Source: Diplocloster hominis (GTDB lineage Bacteria > Bacillota > Clostridia > Lachnospirales > Lachnospiraceae). Taken from it: 64,000 bases of DNA. Below are positions 8,959-17,687 of the stretch, piece after piece (within the stretch, counting starts at the first letter, position 1; each line of letters starts with the position of its first letter). The DNA lies in the NCBI RefSeq assembly GCF_032380655.1, contig NZ_JAWDIY010000002.1, positions 248,001-312,000 on the forward strand. The letters run 5' to 3'. The notes under the pieces are model-generated. The model saw nothing but the letters and a program-made list of their open reading frames with translations, had not been told where the DNA came from and did not search any database. The position numbers were made by a program, and so were the translations under genes.

Positions 8959-10247
8959 ACACACGCTTTTACAATGCCAGAATACTTTCGATGGCAAACG
9001 GATTCATGATCGAAGAGGGAGAACTGTGGGTGAGGGCCAACCGGATCGTCTATATCGGGACAGGCAAGGACAAAGACGCAGTGGAGAATATGGTAAAGTG
9101 GGACCGGGAGATCGACTGTAAGAAAAATTTGCTGATGCCGGGGTTCAAAAATGCACATACACATTCTGCCATGACCTTTTTAAGATCCTATGCGGATGAC
9201 CTTCCGCTGCTGGAATGGCTGAACAGGCAGGTGTTTCCTATGGAGGCCAAGCTGTCGCCGGAAGATGTGTATCATTTATCCAAACTGGCGATTATGGAAT
9301 ACCTGACCAGCGGTATAACCGCCAACTTCGATATGTATTTTTTCCGGGATCAGATTGCGAAAGCTTCCGTCGATACCGGTTTTCGTACCGTTCTGACCAA
9401 TGGATTGAACGATTTCGGCGGGACGGTGGAGGAGGAAGAGGCAGAATATCTGAAATTCAACTCCTATCACGAGTTAATCAGCTATCAGCTGGGCTTCCAT
9501 GCGGAATATACGACCAACCGTTCTCTGCTGGAAGGACTTGCCGCACTGGCGAAAAAACATCACGCGCCGGTATACACTCATAATTCTGAGGGGCGGCCTG
9601 AGGTGGAACAATGCCTGGAACGCTACGGAATGACCCCTACTGTATTCCTGAACAGTCTGGGGCTGTTTGATTACGGCGGCGGCGGTTATCACTGTGTGCA
9701 CATGTCTGAGGCCGATCTGGAGATATTCCGTGATCGTAAAATGTTTGTGGTGACGAATCCGGCCTCCAATGCGAAGCTGGCCAGCGGAATCGCTCCGCTT
9801 CAAAGAATGATGAACATGGGGATTCAGCTGGCGATCGGGACGGACGGGCCTGCCAGCAACAACTGCCTGGATATGTTCCGGGAGATGTTCATGGCTACCT
9901 CCCTCCAGAAGCTGAGTCTGGACGACGCATCCGCACTGGATGCCAATGATGTTCTCTATATGGCCACCGTGGGCGGCGCCAAAGCGATGCATCTGGACGA
10001 ATGTGATACGCTGGCGGAAGGCAAGCTGGCGGATCTGATCATGATCGATCTGCATCAGCCCAACATGCAGCCCATTAACAATATTACCAAGAACCTGGTA
10101 TACTCCGGAAGCAAGTGCAATGTGAAGATGACCATGATCAACGGACGCATCCTGTACGAGGACGGTGCCTTTGCTATCGGCGCGGATCCGGAAGAAATCT
10201 ACGCGATTGCCAATGAAACCATACAAAGGATGAGAGAACAAGGGTGA
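8955..10247 (+). CDS. mtaD: amidohydrolase, MTA/SAH deaminase (MtaD)-like
   Basis: A 430-residue metal-dependent hydrolase of the TrzN/ATZ-MtaD group, which deaminates 5'-methylthioadenosine or S-adenosylhomocysteine to the inosine form; some members act on other aminated rings. Motifs: GFKNAHTHSAMTFLR (HxH metal site), AEYTTN near the middle, a conserved His in VHMSEADL, and the metal Asp in AIGTDGPASNN. The C-terminus ends with the composite beta domain common to the group (GKLADLIMIDL). It overlaps cdd by 4 nt at the start and the next lipoprotein gene by 4 nt at its end. With PNP and MtnA in the same window, methylthioadenosine is the most economical substrate, but this is inference. Confidence 0.82.
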   Translation: MNTRFYNARILSMANGFMIEEGELWVRANRIVYIGTGKDKDAVENMVKWDREIDCKKNLLMPGFKNAHTHSAMTFLRSYADDLPLLEWLNRQVFPMEAKLSPEDVYHLSKLAIMEYLTSGITANFDMYFFRDQIAKASVDTGFRTVLTNGLNDFGGTVEEEEAEYLKFNSYHELISYQLGFHAEYTTNRSLLEGLAALAKKHHAPVYTHNSEGRPEVEQCLERYGMTPTVFLNSLGLFDYGGGGYHCVHMSEADLEIFRDRKMFVVTNPASNAKLASGIAPLQRMMNMGIQLAIGTDGPASNNCLDMFREMFMATSLQKLSLDDASALDANDVLYMATVGGAKAMHLDECDTLAEGKLADLIMIDLHQPNMQPINNITKNLVYSGSKCNVKMTMINGRILYEDGAFAIGADPEEIYAIANETIQRMREQG

Positions 10248-11599
10248 AACCGAGTATGAAATCAAGGGTGAAATCAGATCCCTGCCGTTTCAAAAAAACA
10301 GGATGGCTGTGTGCCATCCTTATCTTCATTGGTCCGGCTTTTTTTTGCGGTCTGGCTTTTCTTAGCGGCTGTGCCGGGAAAGAGGAGGTGCAGCCGGTGG
10401 AAATTACGCTGGTACACGGCTGGGGAGGTACTGCGCAGACACACAAAACAGTGCGGGAGATTTATCAGGAGTTTTCCGCACAGCGTGCGGATGTTATTTT
10501 AAATGAGCAGGCATCTTCCGACAGCACGATTGCGGTGGAGAAGGCCAATGATATGCTGGCCGTGGACCGGATGCCGGATGTGGTCAGCACCAACGGCCTC
10601 TCTTATTTCGTACAGAACGCGGTGTCCAAGGGGATGGCGCTGGATCTGATGCCATACATAGAAGCAGATGAAGAACTGAAGGCTTCCATCCATCCCTCTG
10701 TGCTGGAAAGCTGGACGACAGAGGACGGAAAGCTCTATACGCTTCCGGACGCACTGGAGGTGATGGGATTCTGGTACAATGAATCCTTTTTCCGGGAGGC
10801 GGGTATTACAGGTGCAGACGGAAACGTAAAGCTGCCGGATACCTGGGATGAGTTCTTCGAGGACTGCGACAAGCTGGATGCGTGGTGTGAGACGCAGAAT
10901 TCCGCTATGTCCGTGTTCGCGCTGGAGAATATTCAGGTGGTGGAAGACTTCCTGCTGGCACGGCTGGCCGGAGCTTCCGAAGAGGGTTTCGCCATGGCTT
11001 CGGCCATGCCGTCTGATTTTGATACGCCCTCTTTTCAACGGACTCTTCAGGATGTGGCGCGCCTTTATACCTACTCACAGAATGTGGACAACATTGACAA
11101 TGCGAGACAGGCGTTTCTGGATGGACGCAGTGTGATTTATTTTAATGGGGTCTGGGAATGTGATGTATTCCGCGGCACTGATATCGAAGAGGAGATCGGC
11201 TATGCCGCATATCCCACGGAAAGCGGTGCTTCCCTGTCCTATATTTCCCCGTCATCCGGCTATGTGTTATACGATAATCCAGATCCGAAGCGCAAGGAGG
11301 CCGGTATCGAATTCCTGAAATATATGCTGAGCACGGCGGTACAGAACCGTCTGGCGACGGATACCGGCCAGGCTCCCTCGAATCCCCATGTGGACAACAC
11401 CATGATCAGGGAGAAGTATCCGCTGCTGGGCAATGCGCTGGAGGCGGCCCATGGAGCTGATCTGCAGATTAAAAGTATCAGTTCGGTGTGGGATGCCGTC
11501 GCGCTGGATACCCTGAAAAGCCAGCTTCAGCAGGCATGCCAAAGCGAAGAGGGCAGACTAGGGCTGATAAACCGCCTGAATGAAAAGCACGCCGATTAA
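10244..11599 (+). CDS. extracellular sugar-binding lipoprotein (family 1), first of two
   Basis: ABC substrate-binding protein, 451 residues from GTG 10244; an in-frame ATG at 10256 is an alternative. The signal peptide is long and basic at the start and ends in a lipobox (FLSGC). The mature protein starts ITLVHGWGG and has the family 1 solute-binding pattern, including GFWYNESFFREAG and DTWDEFFEDCDKLD. It resembles the next binding protein (11880) in HG.../REIYQEF and the WYN motif, so the two are likely paralogues. The GTGA overlap with the mtaD-like gene is odd, because it couples a sugar-type binding protein to a nucleoside enzyme. Confidence 0.85.
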   Translation: MKPSMKSRVKSDPCRFKKTGWLCAILIFIGPAFFCGLAFLSGCAGKEEVQPVEITLVHGWGGTAQTHKTVREIYQEFSAQRADVILNEQASSDSTIAVEKANDMLAVDRMPDVVSTNGLSYFVQNAVSKGMALDLMPYIEADEELKASIHPSVLESWTTEDGKLYTLPDALEVMGFWYNESFFREAGITGADGNVKLPDTWDEFFEDCDKLDAWCETQNSAMSVFALENIQVVEDFLLARLAGASEEGFAMASAMPSDFDTPSFQRTLQDVARLYTYSQNVDNIDNARQAFLDGRSVIYFNGVWECDVFRGTDIEEEIGYAAYPTESGASLSYISPSSGYVLYDNPDPKRKEAGIEFLKYMLSTAVQNRLATDTGQAPSNPHVDNTMIREKYPLLGNALEAAHGADLQIKSISSVWDAVALDTLKSQLQQACQSEEGRLGLINRLNEKHAD

Positions 11600-11604
11600 A
11601 CGAT

Positions 11605-11682
11605 TTGGGACATGTCCATTTCGGTTTGGGACATGTCCATTCTGATTGGACATGTCCCAAACTGAAATGGACATGTCCCCAA
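11605..11682. repeat. fourfold GGGACATGTCC palindrome cluster (REP-like)
   Basis: Four copies of the self-complementary core GGACATGTCC lie at about 21-nt spacing (11607, 11628, 11648 and 11669). The first two and the last two also form a larger inverted pair, so the whole stretch can fold as one long hairpin or as four small ones. It follows directly after the stop of the upstream lipoprotein gene and lacks a T-run. It looks like a REP/BIME element, related in style to the GGGGAC palindrome at 1002. Confidence 0.7.
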
Positions 11683-11691
11683 CAGCCTTTT

Positions 11692-11741
11692 TGCACTTAT
11701 TTTACCGGGCAGGATTCCGCAGTAAAATAAGTGCATTTTTT
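11692..11741 (+). terminator. strong intrinsic terminator
   Basis: Perfect 14-bp stem (TGCACTTATTTTAC at 11692-11705 with its complement at 11722-11735), a 16-nt loop, then six T residues. It ends the transcript of the cdd-mtaD-lipoprotein group before the sugar operon. Confidence 0.85.
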
Positions 11742-11812
11742 ACATCTTTCATGAGGGCTGCCGGTAAAAAATGTATCATATTTTAGCGGCTTCTGTTTAT
11801 TCAGAAATCCCT

Positions 11813-11844
11813 TTCCGTTTGATAAAGTAATCTTGTAAACGGAA
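11813..11844. promoter_or_regulatory. candidate operator upstream of the sugar ABC operon
   Basis: TTCCGTTT (11813-11820) and AAACGGAA (11837-11844) are perfect inverted 8-mers with a 16-bp spacer, 35 nt before the start of the second sugar-binding protein. Position and symmetry suit a dimeric regulator such as the AraC-type YesN-like protein at the end of this locus, or a catabolite regulator; neither is shown by sequence. Confidence 0.45.
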
Positions 11845-11879
11845 GCAGGAATCTGCAGGATTCGAAGAAAGGGAGGATT

Positions 11880-13307
11880 ATGATGAAATACAGGAAGGTT
11901 CTGAGTGTAACATTAGCGGCGGCTATGACCGCGGCCCTGGTATTGACTGGATGCGGCAGCAAACCGGCAGAGGGAACGGCGGATAACGAGGCATCGTCCG
12001 AAGCGGATAAGAGCCAGAATACCGAAGCGGAACAGACAGATAAAGGGGATCAAGGGAATAAAGGCGGCGGTGAGCTTCCGACGATCACTTTTACCCACGG
12101 TTATTATCATGACGAATCGGAGTGGGCGGCAGCGGGGGAGATGCGGAAGATCTATCAGGAATTTGCGGACGCCCATAAGGATGAGTTCAATTTTGTGATC
12201 GTCGCAGACGAGAGCGGAGCGGAAGGGATTTATAATACGGCTCTGAACGATATCAGCGCCGGGGAATTTTATGACATCGCAGACTTTGGCGGCTGGGATA
12301 TTGTGCCGGTGGCGTCAAACGCGGATATGATTCTGGATCTGAAACCCTACCTGGATGAGGACGCGGCGTTTAAAGCAGGTGTGGGGGTCTGCTATGATCA
12401 GAATCTGACACAGGATGGCAAGATATATTCGGTCAGAGAGCAGATCGAAGGCGTGGGCTTCTGGTATAATCAGGCGCTGTTTGAGAAAGCCGGTGCGGCT
12501 GCACCGGATCAGTGGCAGACATGGGCGGATTTTGACACGGCGGTGGAGAAACTCACGGCAGCCGGAATCACTCCCTTTGGACTGAACGCCGGTTGGCCGA
12601 CGAATATATTGGCGGCAGCCTATTCCCAGCGGGATGACGCTTCCAGAACGTTCTATCAGGGGGGCAGGACAGTGAGCAGCTTTGACGATCCCACCTTTAA
12701 AGAAACTCTGAGCTTTATCCAGACGAAAGCGCTGCAGAAGATCGATGCTGCGAATTTCGGCCCCGGCGGGGATGATGACGAGCAGTACCGCACCGACTTC
12801 TTCGACGGAAACACGGCGATGCTGTTCAACGGGGTATGGGATGCGGGCGGTTCCGTGGACTGTAAGGCAGGGGCTCTGAACATCAGACCAGCGGTATTCC
12901 CGACCAATGAAGCGGGCAAGAAAGCATCTTTGCTATCCGGGGGAACCGGCTTCGTTGTATCTAATAAGCTGGATGAAGCGCAGACGCAGGCATGTGTGGA
13001 GTTCATTAAGTATATGACCAGTGAGGAGATCGCCGAACGCATTATCTCGGCGGGTATCGGAATGGCCCCCAGCACGGCTGTGGATTACCAGGCCCTGGCG
13101 GATTCTGTGGATACGGCCGACGCGAAACTGTTGGTGGAAGCCTGCGGCCTGTGCCAGAAGGCGGACTACCAGGCACTCGGATGGGGAAATACCTTTGGTG
13201 ATGCAGAAGGTGAGATCCAGGCGAAATACGCAGGGTTAAAAGATGGTTCCAAAACGGTTGATGATGTGGTCAAAGAGCTGGATCAATTCCTGGAAGCAGC
13301 GGAGTAA
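11880..13307 (+). CDS. extracellular sugar-binding lipoprotein (family 1), second
   Basis: Substrate-binding subunit of a CUT1-type ABC importer, 475 residues. ATG 11880 is followed by a second ATG at 11883, and GGGAGG lies a few bases before. The lipobox is VLTGC, and residues 27-65 form a Glu/Asp/Gln/Gly-rich linker after the lipid anchor. The mature domain begins ITFTHGYYHD and includes GFWYNQALFEKAG and LFNGVWDAG, typical for carbohydrate-binding members. Two permeases follow directly, so this is probably the main binding protein of the importer. The sugar is unknown; the hydrolases downstream suggest fucose- or galactose-containing oligosaccharides. Confidence 0.9.
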   Translation: MMKYRKVLSVTLAAAMTAALVLTGCGSKPAEGTADNEASSEADKSQNTEAEQTDKGDQGNKGGGELPTITFTHGYYHDESEWAAAGEMRKIYQEFADAHKDEFNFVIVADESGAEGIYNTALNDISAGEFYDIADFGGWDIVPVASNADMILDLKPYLDEDAAFKAGVGVCYDQNLTQDGKIYSVREQIEGVGFWYNQALFEKAGAAAPDQWQTWADFDTAVEKLTAAGITPFGLNAGWPTNILAAAYSQRDDASRTFYQGGRTVSSFDDPTFKETLSFIQTKALQKIDAANFGPGGDDDEQYRTDFFDGNTAMLFNGVWDAGGSVDCKAGALNIRPAVFPTNEAGKKASLLSGGTGFVVSNKLDEAQTQACVEFIKYMTSEEIAERIISAGIGMAPSTAVDYQALADSVDTADAKLLVEACGLCQKADYQALGWGNTFGDAEGEIQAKYAGLKDGSKTVDDVVKELDQFLEAAE

Positions 13308-13437
13308 GCCCTCTGTTCCGGAGTATGACAGGTAACTGATGGAATATGAACCCCGGGGCTGTTTCTTCCAAGACCGGCAGCAGACGATCGGCTGGCTGCG
13401 GAGGAGACAGCCCTTTACCGCTGTAGGAGGGCTGAGC

Positions 13438-14346
13438 TTGAAAAAACGAAAATGGCTCACGAAAAAAAATGGCTTTATCTGTGCGTTTCTGTTACCAGGG
13501 ATCCTGCTGTTCGCTGTCATCTATGCCTATCCTCTGGTTAATATCTTTTTTACATCCTTTTGCAAATGGAACTATAAGAACTTTGTAAGCCCCGAATTTC
13601 TGGGCTTTGGACAGATGTTTGACAATTATATCAAGCTGTTTACGGTAGACGCCAATTTCCAGCGGGCGCTGTGGAACACGGTAAAATGGGTGGCGCTGAC
13701 CCTGGTGATCCAGGTGCCCTTTACCCTGTTGGTGGCCCTGGTATTGTCGAAGAAGCCGAAGGGCTGGAAGCTTGCGAGAAATGTATTTGTTATCCCGAAT
13801 ATCATTTCCACCGCGGCTATCGGGCTGATATTTTTAAATATTTACAGTCCGTCCCGGGGGATTATTACGGAGCTATGCAATAAAATATGGCCGGGCTCCA
13901 ATATCAGTGTGCTGGCCAATGAAAACTTCGCATTCTGGGGAGTGACATTTTCCTTCATACTGTTCGGCGGTTCCCTGTGCCTGCTGCTGCTGACCCAGAT
14001 CTTTTCCATCGATCCCGGCATCTATGAAGCAGCCAGGGTGGATGGCGCCTCCGCAGTCCAGATCGACCTGAGGATCACCCTGCCTCTGCTTCGCCCTATG
14101 ATCGGGACCATCGCTGTGATGGCTGCGAATTACGGACTGCTGCTGTACAATGAGGTGGCGCTGATTACCAGCGGCGGACCGGATAACGCCACATACAGTC
14201 TGAGTTACTATATCTACAAGACCGCGCTTGGCAGCACCAAACTGAATTTTGCCAGAGGCAATACGGCCGGAGTGATTCAGTTCACACTGGGTATTCTCCT
14301 GGTGGGCGCGATCAATAAAGTATTCCGCACAAATAAAGCGGATTGA
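13438..14346 (+). CDS. sugar ABC transporter permease (MalF/UgpA type)
   Basis: Membrane subunit of the CUT1 importer, about 302 residues. I place the start at TTG 13438, seven bases after AGGAGG; an ATG 33 codons upstream gives an atypical charged extension without a ribosome site. Six hydrophobic segments are visible, the first at FICAFLLPGILLFAVIYAY. The coupling motif is EAARVDGASAVQIDLRITLP (EAA loop), which contacts the ATPase. It pairs with the next permease. No ATPase gene is near, so a shared MsmX-type ATPase encoded elsewhere is expected. Confidence 0.9.
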   Translation: MKKRKWLTKKNGFICAFLLPGILLFAVIYAYPLVNIFFTSFCKWNYKNFVSPEFLGFGQMFDNYIKLFTVDANFQRALWNTVKWVALTLVIQVPFTLLVALVLSKKPKGWKLARNVFVIPNIISTAAIGLIFLNIYSPSRGIITELCNKIWPGSNISVLANENFAFWGVTFSFILFGGSLCLLLLTQIFSIDPGIYEAARVDGASAVQIDLRITLPLLRPMIGTIAVMAANYGLLLYNEVALITSGGPDNATYSLSYYIYKTALGSTKLNFARGNTAGVIQFTLGILLVGAINKVFRTNKAD

Positions 14347-14362
14347 GGAAGGGGGAAATGTG

Positions 14363-15211
14363 ATGAAGAAAATAGCAGAAGCAGGAAAAAAGGGGAGGGC
14401 AGGCAGCGTATTGGGGTTCTTTGGAAAATATCTGCTGATGGCTTTCGTAATATTTTTGTCTGTCTACCCGATTCTGTGGGTATTTCTCTCCTCCTTTAAA
14501 AAAAATCCGGGTGGACTGTCTCTGCCGGATGAATGGATATTGGATGGCTATATTACCATATTTACCAAACTGGATATTCAGACCTATTTTCTGAACAGTA
14601 TTCTTATTACGGTCATATCTACGGCAGTCAGCGTACTGATCGTGGCGATGTCAGCCTATATCTGTGCGAGAATGGAATTCAAACGGAAGGGGCTGATTAC
14701 GGCGATGTTCGCCGCCACATTGTTCATTCCGTCGATTTCCATCAGTTTTCCGATCTATCGGCTGTTGGGGAATCTGGGATTGAAGGATACACGGACCGGA
14801 CTGGTTTTCATCTACTCGGGGCTGGGAATTGCGGTGACATTTTTTATCATACGCAGCTATTTTCTCACGATTCCCAGGGAGATGGAGGAAGCGGCCAGGA
14901 TGGACGGATGCGGGTATGCATCTACCTTTTTCCGGATTATTGTGCCGGTCGCGAAGCCGGGATTGTCCACTGCGGCGATCATGGCATTTCTGAATAACTG
15001 GAATGAGTTCTATTTCGCATCTATTCTGCTTAAGAGTAAGGAGAAAATGACCATACCGGCGCTGCTGGGACAGTTTACCACCGCTTACTCCAAAAATCTG
15101 AACGGGATGTTTTCCGCCATCATTGTTGCGGTGGTTCCGACGATCCTTGTGTTCTGTCTGCTTTCAGAGACCTTTGTGAAATCACTGACGGCAGGCGCGG
15201 TGAAAGGTTAA
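14363..15211 (+). CDS. sugar ABC transporter permease (MalG/UgpE type)
   Basis: Second membrane subunit, 282 residues from ATG 14363 (GTG at 14360 is an alternative; AGGAAGGGGG precedes both). Six membrane segments; the EAA coupling loop reads EMEEAARMDGCGYASTFFRI. The sequence PALLGQFTTAYSKN near the C-terminus matches the MalG-type periplasmic loop. It lies 16 nt after its partner and 140 nt before the fucosidase gene. Confidence 0.9.
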   Translation: MKKIAEAGKKGRAGSVLGFFGKYLLMAFVIFLSVYPILWVFLSSFKKNPGGLSLPDEWILDGYITIFTKLDIQTYFLNSILITVISTAVSVLIVAMSAYICARMEFKRKGLITAMFAATLFIPSISISFPIYRLLGNLGLKDTRTGLVFIYSGLGIAVTFFIIRSYFLTIPREMEEAARMDGCGYASTFFRIIVPVAKPGLSTAAIMAFLNNWNEFYFASILLKSKEKMTIPALLGQFTTAYSKNLNGMFSAIIVAVVPTILVFCLLSETFVKSLTAGAVKG

Positions 15212-15351
15212 TGCTATCCGGAAGAGAATGTGAAATGTGAAAGGCATAAAGCGGGAATACGCTGCGAGAGGTGATTCATGGCAAAAAGAGAGGCGAAAAT
15301 GACATAAATCGAAGTGTAATCGAGACGACAAATAGTCAGAAGGAGAAGAAA

Positions 15352-16662
15352 ATGACGAGGATAGAAGAACGGGAAGCGCGCACGAAGTGGTTTCTGCATG
15401 ACCGGTTTGGAATGTTCATACATTGGGGACTGTACTGCATACCCGGAAGAGGGGAGTGGGTGCAAAGCGACGAACAGATCACGCAGTCCGAATACGAGAC
15501 TTACGCCCGGGAGTTTGATCCGGTCCGTTTTGATCCGGAACAATGGGCGTTATTAGCCAAACGCGCCGGTATGAAATACGCGGTGCTGACCACGAAGCAT
15601 CATGAAGGCTTCTGTCTGTTTGACAGCGCCTGTACGGATTATAAAAGTACGAATTCACCCTGTAAAAGGGATCTGGTTAAGGAGTTTACAGAGGCATTCC
15701 GGGCACAGGGAATAAAGGTTGGATTCTATTATTCTCTTCTGGACTGGCATCATCCGGATTACCCCGCATATGCGGATCTGTACCATCCGGACCGGAACCA
15801 TGAGGAATATAAGGGAAAACACCATCGGTTCGACCGGTACCTGGAGTATCTTTACCGCCAGGTGGAAGAATTGATGACAAATTATGGGAAGATCGATCTG
15901 CTCTGGTTTGATTTTTCTTATGAAGGACACACCGGAGAGGATTGGAACGGCGTGGAACTTCTGCGAATGGTACGCGGGCTGCAGCCGGACATTATCATAA
16001 ACGGCAGATTGGAAGCGAACGGGGAGAATTACGGATCGGTCATGACCGATGAGCCCACGGTATTTTCCGGAGATTTCGCATGCCCGGAGATGATTATTCC
16101 ACCGGATGGGCTTAAGACGCCCTCGGGCCGTCCGATTCCCTGGGAGGCCTGTTTTACACTGAATAATAACTGGGGATATGCACCCAACGATCTTCATTAT
16201 AAAAGCGCCGGACAGATCATCCGAAAACTGGTGGAATGCACCAGCAAGAATGGAAATATGATTGTCAACGTGTCTCCGGATGCCATGGGGGAGATCCCGG
16301 CCAGGCAGCAGGAGATACTGGAAGAAGTGGGCCGCTGGATGCGTAAAAATGCGAAGAGCATCTACGGCTGCGGGATGTCCGGGCTTGAGAAACCCGAATG
16401 GGGCAGGTATACCAGAAACGGCAGTAAAATCTATGCCCATATTATGGAAGAAAGTATCGGGCCAATCGCTCTCCCGGGGCTTGAAGGCAGAATAAAAAAA
16501 GCCAGACGCTTATCAGACGGATTCGAAATGCAGCTGATGACACCCTGGGTGGCAAAGGAATTTCCCGGATACGCATTTATGAATTACGGGACACCGGAAT
16601 GCTTCTCATTTTCGGTAGAGGAGTCACCGGACACAGTGATCGAATTGGAACTGTGTGAGTGA
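15352..16662 (+). CDS. alpha-L-fucosidase, GH29 family
   Basis: Releases L-fucose from glycans. Start set at ATG 15352, after AAGGAGAAG; the upstream in-frame codons show no ribosome site. No signal peptide is present, so it probably acts in the cytoplasm on imported oligosaccharides. Of 436 residues, RFGMFIHWGLY near residue 20 and TTKHHEGFCLFDS near 82 are family hallmarks. The likely nucleophile is Asp187 in IDLLWFDFSY. The C-terminal 80 residues form a small beta domain. A KNGNMIVNVSP motif supports GH29. Its stop overlaps the extended frame of the next gene, but the real next start is 45 nt on. Confidence 0.9.
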   Translation: MTRIEEREARTKWFLHDRFGMFIHWGLYCIPGRGEWVQSDEQITQSEYETYAREFDPVRFDPEQWALLAKRAGMKYAVLTTKHHEGFCLFDSACTDYKSTNSPCKRDLVKEFTEAFRAQGIKVGFYYSLLDWHHPDYPAYADLYHPDRNHEEYKGKHHRFDRYLEYLYRQVEELMTNYGKIDLLWFDFSYEGHTGEDWNGVELLRMVRGLQPDIIINGRLEANGENYGSVMTDEPTVFSGDFACPEMIIPPDGLKTPSGRPIPWEACFTLNNNWGYAPNDLHYKSAGQIIRKLVECTSKNGNMIVNVSPDAMGEIPARQQEILEEVGRWMRKNAKSIYGCGMSGLEKPEWGRYTRNGSKIYAHIMEESIGPIALPGLEGRIKKARRLSDGFEMQLMTPWVAKEFPGYAFMNYGTPECFSFSVEESPDTVIELELCE

Positions 16663-16706
16663 GCGCATACTGGGATTCCCGGTACGGAATAGCGGGAGGA
16701 GGAACT

Positions 16707-17687
16707 ATGAGCTATTATATAGGAATCGACGGCGGCGGGACAAAGACCGATTTTATCCTCTGCAATGAATCGGGGGAAATACTGGCCCGCAAACGGTATG
16801 GCAGTGCCTCCCACAAACAGATCGGGATCTCCGGTGTGGTGGAGCTGCTGCGCAGGGGAATCCATGATCTGCTGGAAGAGGCGGGGCTAAAGGAGCGTGC
16901 CCAATACTACGGGTGCTTTGGAATGCCGTTATTTGGAGAGTTTCCGGAATATGACCGGCAGATTGAGAATGACATAAAACAGGAGCTTGCCTCCTGCCAT
17001 ATCCGGGTGGTAAATGATGCCCAGGCCGGATGGGCCGGTTCTCTGGGAATGCAGCCGGGGATCAATGTGGTGGCAGGTACCGGTTCGATCGGATTCGGGG
17101 TAAATGATGAGGGAAAGACGGCTAAGGCCGGAGGCTGGAGTGAATTCTTTTCCGACGAAGGCTCCTGTAACTGGATTGGCAGACGGACCATTGAATATTT
17201 CGCAAAGGAAGCGGACGAGAGGCTTCCCAAAGGAGCGCTGTATTATCTGGTGAGAGCGCATCTGCAGCTTACGCGGGATGTGGAGATTATCGAAAAGATT
17301 GAGGAGGAGTACGTGCCCAGCCGTGATAAAATGGCGTCCCTGCAGCTGATTTTAAAGGAGGCTGCCTTGGCGGGAGATGTGGCCGCATCCTATCTCTATG
17401 AGGAAGCAGCGGAGGAATTAAGCCTGATCGTGGGTGGGGTATACCGGCAGCTGTTTGACGAACGAACCTGCCTGGTCTCCTGCTCCGGGGGTCTTTTCCA
17501 GGCGGGGGACTGTATCATGGTACCATTTCAGAAGAAGCTGGCGGAGTATCCGGTCACCCTGGTTCCACCCAGACTGGACCCGGCCTGCGGCGCTTTGCTG
17601 CTGGCCTCATCATTCGGTGACGGGAAGCTTACGGCAGAATTATTGGAATCAGAAAGAAAAAATGCGGAGGTTATCACATGTATCTGA
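16707..17687 (+). CDS. BadF/BadG/BcrA-type sugar kinase (N-acetylglucosamine kinase-like)
   Basis: ATP-dependent kinase of the ASKHA fold, 326 residues from ATG 16707 (GGGAGGAGG just upstream). GIDGGGTKTDFILC at the N-terminus is the phosphate-1 loop; NVVAGTGSIGFGV is phosphate-2 and GWSEFFSDEGSC follows as in GlcNAc kinases. CSGGLFQAGD near the C-terminus is the adenosine loop. Its end overlaps the SIS isomerase start by 10 nt. Kinase followed by SIS isomerase is the usual pairing for amino-sugar use, so a hexosamine substrate is likely but not certain. Confidence 0.85.
   Translation: MSYYIGIDGGGTKTDFILCNESGEILARKRYGSASHKQIGISGVVELLRRGIHDLLEEAGLKERAQYYGCFGMPLFGEFPEYDRQIENDIKQELASCHIRVVNDAQAGWAGSLGMQPGINVVAGTGSIGFGVNDEGKTAKAGGWSEFFSDEGSCNWIGRRTIEYFAKEADERLPKGALYYLVRAHLQLTRDVEIIEKIEEEYVPSRDKMASLQLILKEAALAGDVAASYLYEEAAEELSLIVGGVYRQLFDERTCLVSCSGGLFQAGDCIMVPFQKKLAEYPVTLVPPRLDPACGALLLASSFGDGKLTAELLESERKNAEVITCI

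Noticed and set aside
9474..10265. 263-codon minus-strand frame opposite the mtaD-like gene
   Set aside because: Antisense shadow of a well-conserved amidohydrolase; no initiation signal.
15655..16440. 261-codon minus-strand frame opposite the fucosidase gene
   Set aside because: Antisense shadow; the plus frame has all GH29 motifs.
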